This document shows positions 8,914-16,609 of a stretch of 64,000 nt of DNA, in pieces. Origin of the DNA: Nitrospirales bacterium (lineage in GTDB: Bacteria; Nitrospirota; Nitrospiria; Nitrospirales; UBA8639). Where the stretch lies: contig JAJDBM010000024.1 of NCBI GenBank assembly GCA_029261355.1, positions 186,001 through 250,000 of the forward strand, in the 5' to 3' direction. The notes beneath the pieces are model-generated. The model was not told where the DNA came from. It saw only the letters and a program-made list of their open reading frames with translations, and ran no database searches. Position 1 is the stretch's first letter; each line of letters starts with the position of its first letter. The translations under genes were made by a program, and so were the position numbers.

Positions 8914-11667
8914 CTATGGTGTAAACGACAGCACAGCACTAATATCATCGACGCCTCCATCATTATTGACACCTCCATCAACTTTCAACGCCAAGGCCAT
9001 GATCTCCACACTGAGCGTCCCCGCAGGAACGACAGTGGAAATTGTGAGTAAATCCCAGGAATCAGACTCGGTCGCAAGCGTACTTTCGACAAGACTCCCA
9101 ACTTGGCCCCCTCCACTCACGGCATCATAAAAGATGATCCGAAACTTAGTGTCATCTTGAATCGTCTCACCCCGGCCAAAACTATACAGATGAATCGTGG
9201 CTTTTTCAGAATTGATTTCAGCGGACTTTGTACTTAAATCTATACGTTGATAGATACCCGTTGTATGGACTCCCGCACCAGTTTCACCTGCAGCAGAGGC
9301 ATCTGCCCAATAGGTCCCACTATGCGCATTCACTGGAATGTAGGTTTGAGGAACATCGTCCGCCGCCCAAGTATTGATACCCCCAGTGCCTTCTAAGTCT
9401 CCGGTGAGGCTCCATCCAGTCAGATCGCCCGTTTCAAAATCGCCATTGACAATGGGTAAGAACCATCCCTCATATATAATCCCTCCAATAGAATCAACCC
9501 CTGCGTCCATGTATGTACTTTCCGCATTTTTAGTTCCAAGAATGAGGACTTCAATACTTCGTGTATCCGCCGGAATAGAAGTGAAAGGCACAGTCATCTC
9601 TGTCCAACTATAGGTTGTGGTTTGGTTACTTTCTATCGTGTTCCCTAGCTGACTCCCTCCTGAAACAGCGTCGTAAAAGACTATTTGGAATTTCGCATCA
9701 TCGTATCGTGGGTCATCGGATTGTCCATGACCAGCTCCTGTCAGAGTCACGACCAAATCTCCATTATCAATGTCCGTGGCACATGCACTGAGATCGATAC
9801 GTTGGTAGATCCCAGTCTGATGTGAACTAGCACCCGTTGCACCATTCGCTTCAGAACTCGCGAAATAGGTACCACTTGAAGGACTTGCCAAATAGGACGA
9901 CGATGTCACAGCATTCCATCGATTCAGGCCTCCGTTTCCAAAGAGATCACCTGTTGTGGTCCACCCGGTCAAGTCGCCCGTCTCAAACCCTGGGTTGATA
10001 ATTGGCAACAACCAATTGGTACAGGTTCCACTGAGCGTAATACCGACCACTGAATCAGAAGAGGAACTTGGCGTGAGACCTGCGTCGCTGCCATCAAACA
10101 GCATAGTGGCATCGCCAGCCGAAGATCCCCCCGTCCCTGTAAGCTCTAATACAAACACATCTTCGCTATTGACGGACAAGTTATTATCCCCAACTAAAAC
10201 TCCATCACCCACCGTCGTCGCAAGAATCTGACCGGCTGCAAGCGTCGTATCTCCAATGCTTCTGGCTGTTTCAACAAGTTCAAACGAGTAGAGTGAGTCT
10301 TGATTATAGAAAGTTGAAAGCGACCCAGCTGTAGTCTCACCCGCAGCAGTCGGGACAAATAGCTTGATCCCATTGGCGACAACCGTTCGCATGAGAAACG
10401 ATCCCGCTTGAACCGTCGTCCCACCAACTTCAGTCGCAGTTTCAACTAATGTCAGACCACTGACACGACTCCAGCCCACATCCGAGCCATCAAATAACAC
10501 TAAGAACGTTCCGGATGAATAATCTCCTGGCTTCACAGGCCTAAACACATACACATCTTTTTCTTCCACGAACAACGAGTTATTGCTTTCCATCGTCACA
10601 TCATGGATATCAGATGCCAAGATATCGCCTGCTTGCAAATCTACGGTATTCCCTCCCGAGCCAATCGTGATGTCCTGAGAAACAAAATGAAGCGACTCAA
10701 CATACGAGGCCCCAAACACATGAAAATCAACGAGTGGGCCACGAAATGTTCCACCTGTCGTGCTAGCTGGACCAGACTCATATGTGAGACTGGGCTCTCC
10801 ATACGCAATCACCATATCTTCATTCCAACTTCCCACCCCTGACTTGCCTGTTGTGTCATTCCAGGTTGTTAGCCACAACTGTGCAGGTTCTCCGCTACAC
10901 ACTAATCCAGGCACATGCCATTTCCTCCCGGCTTCACAGTTAGGGTCGAACTCAAACGATGCATTCGAGGTCAATGTAAATTGAATACTTGAGGTTCCAT
11001 ACGTATTGGCTTCATCGAAAGCCAGAACTGTTCCTGGAAGATGGTAGCGAGTGTAGTCGGCAAGAGTTCCGCTTCCTGAGTGCGTGGATGTCCCTGCTAT
11101 CTGATAACTGCCTCCGTCTCCCTCAGCCGTTATGCTGACCTTGAGAAACCTATCTGCAAGGTTGCCACGATACATATGCAGGTCAGGGGTTGAACTCTCA
11201 TCCCTTGTCCACCAGGTATTGAATTCCGAGGCATTGGTGATTGTGGGTGCCGCATCTGTTGTTCGATTCGAGATCAAAAGAAACCGCGCATCAGACACTT
11301 CCGTTTCCGTCAGCCCTGTGCCATTACTAAATCCACTCATATTCGGATGAAGTGCGTAGTACCGGGGAAACAGCCGATCATTTTGTGTAATTTGCGTAGA
11401 GTCTAAGGGGGAGTACCCTGTACTGTGGGATACAAGTGTTGGCGCCCATGTATGGGTACTCCGAAGATAGGTCTCAGAACTCTCCCCAATGGCTTGGAGC
11501 GATTCCTTTTCTGTTTCGTTGGCTTTCGTATTCAGACTGGTGATCATGTTCGGCACCATCACCGTGGCCATGATGACCACAATTGCCAGCACACCCATCA
11601 GTGCGATAAGAGCAAAGCCTTTTTCATTTTGCTCACTGCCTTTTATGTGGACTCTATTCTTCATCAT
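8914..11667 (-). CDS. Giant prepilin-type protein with galactose-binding-like C-terminal repeats
   Basis: This 917-residue protein begins with a class III leader and cleavage site (NEKG then FALIALMGVLAIV), but the conserved Glu at mature position 5 is Ala. Residues about 35-310 are the same core found in the pilins at 12544 and 14262 (YLRSTHTW, LTQNDRLFPRYYALHPNM, RFLLISN, FNTWW). Residues about 365-548 carry a module with DVFVFRP, LFDGSDVG and LVETA signatures, repeated in part. Two tandem domains follow (about 549-735 and 737-917). Each begins with a LPI-N-FETGDLTGW signature and contains GIYQRIDLS and IIFYDAVSGG, resembling beta-sandwich carbohydrate-binding folds. It is probably a minor pilin or tip adhesin of the MSHA-like pilus. 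Ligand specificity cannot be read from the sequence. Confidence 0.88.
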   Translation of the reverse strand: MMKNRVHIKGSEQNEKGFALIALMGVLAIVVIMATVMVPNMITSLNTKANETEKESLQAIGESSETYLRSTHTWAPTLVSHSTGYSPLDSTQITQNDRLFPRYYALHPNMSGFSNGTGLTETEVSDARFLLISNRTTDAAPTITNASEFNTWWTRDESSTPDLHMYRGNLADRFLKVSITAEGDGGSYQIAGTSTHSGSGTLADYTRYHLPGTVLAFDEANTYGTSSIQFTLTSNASFEFDPNCEAGRKWHVPGLVCSGEPAQLWLTTWNDTTGKSGVGSWNEDMVIAYGEPSLTYESGPASTTGGTFRGPLVDFHVFGASYVESLHFVSQDITIGSGGNTVDLQAGDILASDIHDVTMESNNSLFVEEKDVYVFRPVKPGDYSSGTFLVLFDGSDVGWSRVSGLTLVETATEVGGTTVQAGSFLMRTVVANGIKLFVPTAAGETTAGSLSTFYNQDSLYSFELVETARSIGDTTLAAGQILATTVGDGVLVGDNNLSVNSEDVFVLELTGTGGSSAGDATMLFDGSDAGLTPSSSSDSVVGITLSGTCTNWLLPIINPGFETGDLTGWTTTGDLFGNGGLNRWNAVTSSSYLASPSSGTYFASSEANGATGASSHQTGIYQRIDLSACATDIDNGDLVVTLTGAGHGQSDDPRYDDAKFQIVFYDAVSGGSQLGNTIESNQTTTYSWTEMTVPFTSIPADTRSIEVLILGTKNAESTYMDAGVDSIGGIIYEGWFLPIVNGDFETGDLTGWSLTGDLEGTGGINTWAADDVPQTYIPVNAHSGTYWADASAAGETGAGVHTTGIYQRIDLSTKSAEINSEKATIHLYSFGRGETIQDDTKFRIIFYDAVSGGGQVGSLVESTLATESDSWDLLTISTVVPAGTLSVEIMALALKVDGGVNNDGGVDDISAVLSFTP

Positions 11668-11730
11668 TTAGAAACGGTGAAGTGTCGTTTGTGAAGCGTA
11701 AGAAAAAAACTAGGGGATCTTCGTACTAAA

Positions 11731-11755
11731 TACGAGATACGCTTCACGAGATACG
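11731..11755 (+). repeat. Short repeat, two ACGAGATACG units around CTTC
   Basis: Two copies of ACGAGATACG are separated by CTTC. It lies just downstream of the pilin gene at 11767-12453. A nearly identical copy in inverted orientation lies at 12472-12495 on the other side of that gene (22 of 24 bases match). A segment GTGAAGCGTA at 11691-11700 is also complementary to the middle of this repeat. Confidence 0.75.
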
Positions 11756-11766
11756 TTTGTTTCTTT

Positions 11767-12453
11767 TCATCCATGTATCAAATAGATCATCATCTCACTC
11801 GTACTCGTGTCGTACTTCACACGCCCACGAAAATGTCGTTCGGTAGCAGTAGTCCCTATGCCAGAGTCGAGTACCGCATCAATCTTCTCAAAGTCCTGAT
11901 TGCCGATACCTGTGAAATACACATACACCACATTCGCATTGGTGGGCATATCACTATTGCCATCGTTGTTCAAATCCCATCCTCTATTGGTTGCAGTGGT
12001 AGCCGTCCCATATGCCACAGGTGGTCTTGCAGGCATGTAGATACTCGTTCCAAACCCTGGGGGAGTATCGGTTGAAAATTTAGCCAGATACGGCCCCTTA
12101 AACTTTGCCCAACTGTTATTTCCTGTGTTCAAAGGATCAGATTGCTCCAAAGTCAATCGCGCAGGAAGGGATCGCGCATTGTTACTATTGCCACTTGCCT
12201 GGGTAGATGGATTGCCCCCATTATTTAACGGTAAAATTGACCCAATATCGGCATAGTAATCCACGACCGCTGTTTCGTAGGTCCTCACTGCCCCGACCAG
12301 AGAGTTCGCCTTGGACTCCGCCATGATTTCAAACACTTTTGGCAGCAAGAGCGCGACCAATATGGCAATCACGGCTAACACCCCGATCATTTCAATCAGT
12401 GTGAAGCCAGCGTCAGAATGCTCATTGCCTATCGTGTTGATTTCATCTTTCAT
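11767..12453 (-). CDS. MshA-like type IV pilin
   Basis: This pilin has a leader ending in DAG and the mature start FTLIEMIGVLAVIAILVALL, with the conserved Glu 5. The globular part contains LPLNNGG, LPARLTLEQ, FKGPYLAKF, WDLNNDGNSD, VYVYFTGIG and RGRVKYD. All of these also occur in the pilin at 18442-19107, so the two are clear paralogues (the segment from IEMIG to ESKAN is identical). The longest frame starts at 12489, but its first codons lie in the repeat at 12472. The ATG at 12453 gives a normal 16-residue leader and is preferred. It is bracketed by inverted 24-bp repeats. It could be the major subunit or an alternative pilin. Confidence 0.9.
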   Translation of the reverse strand: MKDEINTIGNEHSDAGFTLIEMIGVLAVIAILVALLLPKVFEIMAESKANSLVGAVRTYETAVVDYYADIGSILPLNNGGNPSTQASGNSNNARSLPARLTLEQSDPLNTGNNSWAKFKGPYLAKFSTDTPPGFGTSIYMPARPPVAYGTATTATNRGWDLNNDGNSDMPTNANVVYVYFTGIGNQDFEKIDAVLDSGIGTTATERHFRGRVKYDTSTSEMMIYLIHG

Positions 12454-12471
12454 TATTAAATAAACCATTCT

Positions 12472-12495
12472 TCGTATCTCATGAAGCATATCTCG
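12472..12495 (-). repeat. Inverted partner of the repeat at 11731
   Basis: Read on the minus strand this is two ACGAGATA-type units around CTTC. It differs from the copy at 11732-11755 at two bases, both ACG to ATG, which create in-frame ATG codons at the 5' edge of the pilin frame. The two copies bracket the pilin gene in opposite orientation. Confidence 0.75.
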
Positions 12496-12543
12496 TTAAA
12501 GAGAAATGAGGACGCTTCCCCCGTGATTCACGCTTCACGGTCT

Positions 12544-14274
12544 TCAAAGAGTTGGTGCAAGCGAGAGTCCATGAACAGCTTCGTCTTTCGAATCAAGATT
12601 CACGTCTGCACCCTCGAGGAGCAACGTTGCCGTCGCCACCGACGACCCAGATCCAATCTCCGTACTTGTGACGGTTAAATAAAAAATATCCTCCTCCAGG
12701 GTGGCGATACGATTGGTTCCTACCCCGGGGTTATCGTCTTTAAGTGTGACTAATATTGTTCCTGAGTCTAGAGTAATACCCCCAATCATGAGACTCGTTT
12801 CAATCAAATCCAAGCCTGTGACTTCCTTCGTCATCCCGATTGATGCGCCATCTATAAGGATGGACGTGGTCCCGCTAGTCGTTGATCCCACCTCCGTTGG
12901 TGTGAACAATTGGATATCATTCTTTCCTCCTCCTGATGTCCCAAATAAAAAAGACCCAGCTGAAAGTGTCGTATCCCCTACAACTGTGGCCGTTTCGACC
13001 AATGAGATAGCATGAGCATGACCGGAAAAATCATTGAGAAGCATAGAGACAGTTCCAGACCCATAGTCGCCGGCTGTGTTGGGACGAAATACAAACACAT
13101 CTTCTTTCCCTGTCCACACCGCGCCCACAAGCTCTAGACCTCCATGATGAGCTAACAACAAGTCTCCAGCCAATAGATCAAAAGTCGTCGTACTTCCCAC
13201 GGTAATATTCCTCGTCACATAATGAATGGCATGAAGCGATGCGAGTCCGAGGAGTGACTGATTCTCCATATTAGCCGGTGACGAAAACGTTCCTGCCGAC
13301 GTGCCAGGTTCCAAGGAAAAATACGCTTGCCCCACTTGGACAATTTCGGCATCGTCCCATGTGTCTAAACATGGATCACCACTGCCAGACACATCCTTGT
13401 CCGTCGTGATCCACAAGGACCAGCATTCTGGATTCGCGGATGGGACGGTTCGCCATCGCGACCCTGTGGCATGACAGGGATCAAATCGATAGCTGAGGTC
13501 CTTGGCTAACGAGAATTGTACTTCTGGGATCGCATACTGCGAGATTTCATCGAAAGCGACTGTGGTTCCGGTGAGGTGATATTTATTGTGATCGAGCTCT
13601 GGCTTCGTCTGACAATCCCAATTCGTCGTCGTACCATCAATCTGATACCCTCCTCGCGAACCCGTGGCATTCAACGTGAGTAAGCTAAATAAGTCACTGA
13701 CCTGTCCTCGATGGATCTTGAGATCAGGTGTGGAGGATTCGTCTGTATTCCACCACGCATCAAACTCTGCCGCATTGGTAATGGTCGGAACCGCATCAGC
13801 TTTGAGATTTGAAATCAGGAGAAACTGGGCATCATCGATCTCACTGCTCGATAGGCCCGTCGCATTAGTAATCGCGCTGATATCCGGATGCACGAAGAAA
13901 TAACGTGGAAAACCTCTGTCATTCTGCGTCAACTGGACGGTGTTGGTTGAAAGATAGTTAGGACTGAGGGAAACAAGGGTCGGCGGCCAGGTGTGATTTT
14001 CTCGAAGATACACTTCAATCGCATGTGCGATCCCATCAAGCGTTTCCAATTCTGCATCCCTAGCAGCCGCATTGAGATGATTGATGACATTAGGTGTAAT
14101 CACAGACCCGAGAATGGCAATTATTGCGATGACGCCAATGAGTTCAAGGAGGGAAAACCCATTGCTCGTTATTGGTATCTCGTATCTCGTATCTCGTAAA
14201 AGAAGGATCCGAACTATTGTCTGACGAGCAACAAGTAACGAAGAACAAACGACGTCTTTGCTTAGGACGTACAT
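12544..14274 (-). CDS. Large prepilin-type protein, mid-size member of a series
   Basis: About 576 residues from the chosen start. The leader ends in SNG and the mature part starts FSLLELIGVIAIIAILGSVI, with Glu 5 present. The core (about 40-300) matches the other two large pilins (YLRENHTWPP, LTQNDRGFPRYFFVHPD, DAQFLLISN, EFDAWWNTDESSTPD). The C-terminal third has the DVFVFRPNTAGDY and LVETATVVGDTTL module seen in the 917-residue protein but lacks its two terminal domains. The frame is open to 14313. The ATG at 14274 overlaps the previous stop by 13 bases and gives a leader of about 39 residues, part of it encoded by tandem CGAGATA repeats. Role inferred: minor pilin of the MSHA-like fibre. 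Confidence 0.85.
   Translation of the reverse strand: MYVLSKDVVCSSLLVARQTIVRILLLRDTRYEIPITSNGFSLLELIGVIAIIAILGSVITPNVINHLNAAARDAELETLDGIAHAIEVYLRENHTWPPTLVSLSPNYLSTNTVQLTQNDRGFPRYFFVHPDISAITNATGLSSSEIDDAQFLLISNLKADAVPTITNAAEFDAWWNTDESSTPDLKIHRGQVSDLFSLLTLNATGSRGGYQIDGTTTNWDCQTKPELDHNKYHLTGTTVAFDEISQYAIPEVQFSLAKDLSYRFDPCHATGSRWRTVPSANPECWSLWITTDKDVSGSGDPCLDTWDDAEIVQVGQAYFSLEPGTSAGTFSSPANMENQSLLGLASLHAIHYVTRNITVGSTTTFDLLAGDLLLAHHGGLELVGAVWTGKEDVFVFRPNTAGDYGSGTVSMLLNDFSGHAHAISLVETATVVGDTTLSAGSFLFGTSGGGKNDIQLFTPTEVGSTTSGTTSILIDGASIGMTKEVTGLDLIETSLMIGGITLDSGTILVTLKDDNPGVGTNRIATLEEDIFYLTVTSTEIGSGSSVATATLLLEGADVNLDSKDEAVHGLSLAPTL
14164..14242. repeat. Tandem TATCTCG repeats plus ACGAGCAACAAGT element
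   Basis: TATCTCG occurs three times in tandem at about 14177-14197. The element ACGAGCAACAAGTAACGAA at 14224-14242 matches 24605-24623 at 18 of 19 bases. The segment lies at the junction of two pilin genes and is read through as the leader peptide of the 12544 pilin. Confidence 0.7.
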
Positions 14275-15029
14275 GTCGATCCAAGGGCATTCCACTGCGA
14301 ACCAGTGGTGCACTCAGGGTCAAACTGGTAGCCCGCATCAGAGGTGAGAGTGAAGTTCACTTCAGAGTTTCCTACAGAAAATGTGCCAGCTTCGTCCAAC
14401 TCCAGGGGTGTCCCAACGAGATGATAATTCCCCTGGGATGTAATCCTTCCGCCTCCTGAGCTTGTTGGGGTTCCATCAATTCGAAAGCTCCCGCCATCAC
14501 CTAGGGCACTCACACTCACCAAGTGAAACATCTTACTCATGTGTCCACGATAGATTTTGACATTTGGTGTCGTCGTTGTATCTGTATTCCACCAGGCATC
14601 AAACTGCGTCCCATTCGTAATCGTCGGACCGGCGTCAGCTGCAAGGTTGGAAATTAGGAGAAATCGAGCATCGGGCAAGTCACTTCCCGTAATACCGGTA
14701 GCGTTGTTAAAACTCCCCATATCAGGATGGGTAAAATAATATCGTGGAAAGTCCCTTTCATTTTGACCAATTTGCGCACTCCCAATCGGCACATAATCTG
14801 GACTCAAGGCCGCCAGGTTTGCTGGCCATGATCGGTTTTCTCGCAAGTACACATCGACCCCTTGCGCAATATCTTGCAAATACATCGCCTCCTTATCTCG
14901 TGCAGAAATATCCAATTGCTTGACCACTTGCGGCGCAAGTAGGCCACCGAGAATCGCCAACACCGCTAACACACCAAGCATTTCGATCAATGTAAAACCA
15001 CAATTCCTCGCTCGTCGCTCGTCGTTCAT
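14262..15029 (-). CDS. Prepilin-type protein, smallest member of the series
   Basis: About 255 residues. The leader is MNDERRARNCG and the mature start is FTLIEMLGVLAVLAILGGLL, with Glu 5 present. The body is the core shared with the two larger neighbours: YLRENRSWPANL, IGQNERDFPRYYFTHPDMG, DARFLLISNLAADAGPTITNG, FDAWWNTD, YRGHMSKMF, YHLVGTPLELDEAG and FDPECTTGSQW. It stops just where the others continue into further modules, so it is either a core-only pilin or a shortened copy. The frame runs up to 15134, but the ATG at 15029 gives a normal leader. The leader codons are themselves made of GACGAGC repeats. Confidence 0.88.
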   Translation of the reverse strand: MNDERRARNCGFTLIEMLGVLAVLAILGGLLAPQVVKQLDISARDKEAMYLQDIAQGVDVYLRENRSWPANLAALSPDYVPIGSAQIGQNERDFPRYYFTHPDMGSFNNATGITGSDLPDARFLLISNLAADAGPTITNGTQFDAWWNTDTTTTPNVKIYRGHMSKMFHLVSVSALGDGGSFRIDGTPTSSGGGRITSQGNYHLVGTPLELDEAGTFSVGNSEVNFTLTSDAGYQFDPECTTGSQWNALGSTCTS

Positions 15030-15092
15030 CGCTCGGGTAAAAAACTGAAAAGCTCTTCTCACGAGACACGAGATAAAAGATACGAGCAACGG
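15006..15092. repeat. GCTCGTC tandem units and CACGAGAYACGAG element
   Basis: Plus-strand CGCTCGT-type units recur at 15006-15035, and CACGAGACACGAGAT followed by GATACGAGCAACGG lies at about 15059-15092. The first part codes the leader peptide of the pilin ending at 14262. A further copy, CGTATCTCGTCACTCG, lies near 15348. They belong to the same short repeat family as 11731 and 14164. Confidence 0.65.
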
Positions 15093-15180
15093 ATTAGATT
15101 TTATTGATGAAGTTTTGACGCATTTTCGATTCATGGTCCAACTGCTCTAAGATGATCTGTTTTTTTACATGACAGATACT

Positions 15181-15335
15181 TTAGGTCGCCGCTAACTTCC
15201 ATTGCATTTGTGCGGCCAAACCATAAAGCTCTTCTTTGGGATACGATTTCGTTATTTTGTACGTATTACTAGCGCAATCTGTTGCCCTAACTCCCATCCA
15301 TCTAAACCCTTGATATTTTTGACTCTTGATTCCAT
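15181..15335 (-). pseudogene. Remnant of a four-helix-bundle protein (23S rRNA IVP-like family)
   Basis: From ATG at 15335 the frame reads MESRVKNIKGLDGWELGQQI and ends at 15252. Shifting by one base continues as ITKSYPKEELYGLAAQMQ and stops at 15181. Together this matches the first half of the small four-helix-bundle family (pattern W..G..L...IY..TK.FP.EE.YGL..QM..A). One frameshift and loss of the second helix pair (the usual RAAVSIPSNIAEG part is absent) make it a decayed gene. It lies between mshG and the first large pilin, next to the short repeats. Confidence 0.6.
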
Positions 15336-15403
15336 ATGAAAAACTAACGTATCTCGTCACTCGTCTAAAGAATCTTTCTGGTCTTTTACGAACGACGCAC
15401 TTC

Positions 15404-16609
15404 TTAGCGCATTCCTCCCATGAGACTCATCATGGGAAGGAAGATAGAGACGGCGACAATACCGACGGTTCCAATCAACCCGACGGTGATCATGGGCTCC
15501 ATGACTCCAAATATCTTCTTCACTCGCCTTGGTATTTCTTCGTTGTAATAATGCGCTACATGCATGAGGGTTTGATCGAGTTGGCCAGCGGCTTCTCCCA
15601 CTGACACCATTTGAATGAGAATGGAGGGAAATACTGGATGTTGCCGGAGCGCATTACTAATCGTGGCGCCTTCCGACACATCTTGTTCAACTCGCCTCAA
15701 CGCACGCTCGATGACCTGATTCCCGACCAACCGCTGACACAAACTTAATCCTTGCAACACCGGAATTCCCGCTTTGTACAATACCCCAAAATTATGGGTA
15801 AAGCGTGAAAGCGCCAATAGTCTTTTCAGTGGTCCGAAGATTGGGACTTTCAGCATCCAAGCATCCCATGCCAGAGAAAAACCAGGTAAGCGCGTTTTGC
15901 ATAACCAGACGCCAATCGGCACAACGATGAGCACTAAAGCACACATCCACCAGGCACTCTCCAGGAATTTACTCAATGCCAAAACAGCGACGGTAATAAA
16001 TGGTAACGGCACATTCAAGCTTTCAAGAATTGGGGTGAACCGTGGAATAACAAAAGTAAACATAAGAATAAAGAGACACAGGACCGCAGACAAAATCGTA
16101 GTGGGATAGATCATGGCTTGGCGTACTTCGCCTTTCATTCGTTCCATCCATTCCAAGTATCGCTGCAATTCCACGAACGTTTCAGGCAGCGTTCCACTTT
16201 CTTCTCCAGCTTGCACGAGATTCACCACAAGCTGAGGAAAGACTCGTGGGAATTGACTCATGGCCGCATGCATCGGGACCCCGGTTTCCACTGTGCGCCA
16301 GACTTTATCTAACACAGTTTCAAAGGCTGGATTCGAGGACTCCTGAGCCAAGGTAATGAGTGATGAGAGGGTTGGCACACCAGCTTGAGAGAGACTCGAC
16401 ATATGTGTGACAAATTCGAGAATGACCTGCGGCTTGATCTTAATATCTCCATGGGAACCTTTAACTGCCTCTCGTGTCACCTTAGCATCGAGCAACAACT
16501 TTCCCGCGTCTTTCAACCGAGTTCGAAGGTCATCAAGGTTTTCTGCGCTCAGAATACTGCTCTGAGTTTGACCACTTTGATCTATAGCCCGATATTTATA
16601 GTTAGCCAT
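15404..16609 (-). CDS. mshG: MshG/PilC/GspF-type inner-membrane platform protein
   Basis: This 401-residue protein has two GspF domains (about 65-190 and 270-390), each with the typical FPRVFPQLVVNLVQAGEESG or HPVFPSILIQMVSVGEAAG motif. Three membrane helices lie at about 165-190, 210-240 and 370-395. The N-terminal MANYKYRAIDQSG is characteristic of the family. It forms the rotor or platform on which the cytoplasmic ATPase acts. It overlaps the mshE stop by eight bases, so the two are translated together. Confidence 0.96.
   Translation of the reverse strand: MANYKYRAIDQSGQTQSSILSAENLDDLRTRLKDAGKLLLDAKVTREAVKGSHGDIKIKPQVILEFVTHMSSLSQAGVPTLSSLITLAQESSNPAFETVLDKVWRTVETGVPMHAAMSQFPRVFPQLVVNLVQAGEESGTLPETFVELQRYLEWMERMKGEVRQAMIYPTTILSAVLCLFILMFTFVIPRFTPILESLNVPLPFITVAVLALSKFLESAWWMCALVLIVVPIGVWLCKTRLPGFSLAWDAWMLKVPIFGPLKRLLALSRFTHNFGVLYKAGIPVLQGLSLCQRLVGNQVIERALRRVEQDVSEGATISNALRQHPVFPSILIQMVSVGEAAGQLDQTLMHVAHYYNEEIPRRVKKIFGVMEPMITVGLIGTVGIVAVSIFLPMMSLMGGMR

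Noticed and set aside
14164-14200. Tandem CGAGATA units as a CRISPR or VNTR array
   Set aside because: Only three units of seven bases without spacers; better explained as part of the short dispersed repeat family.
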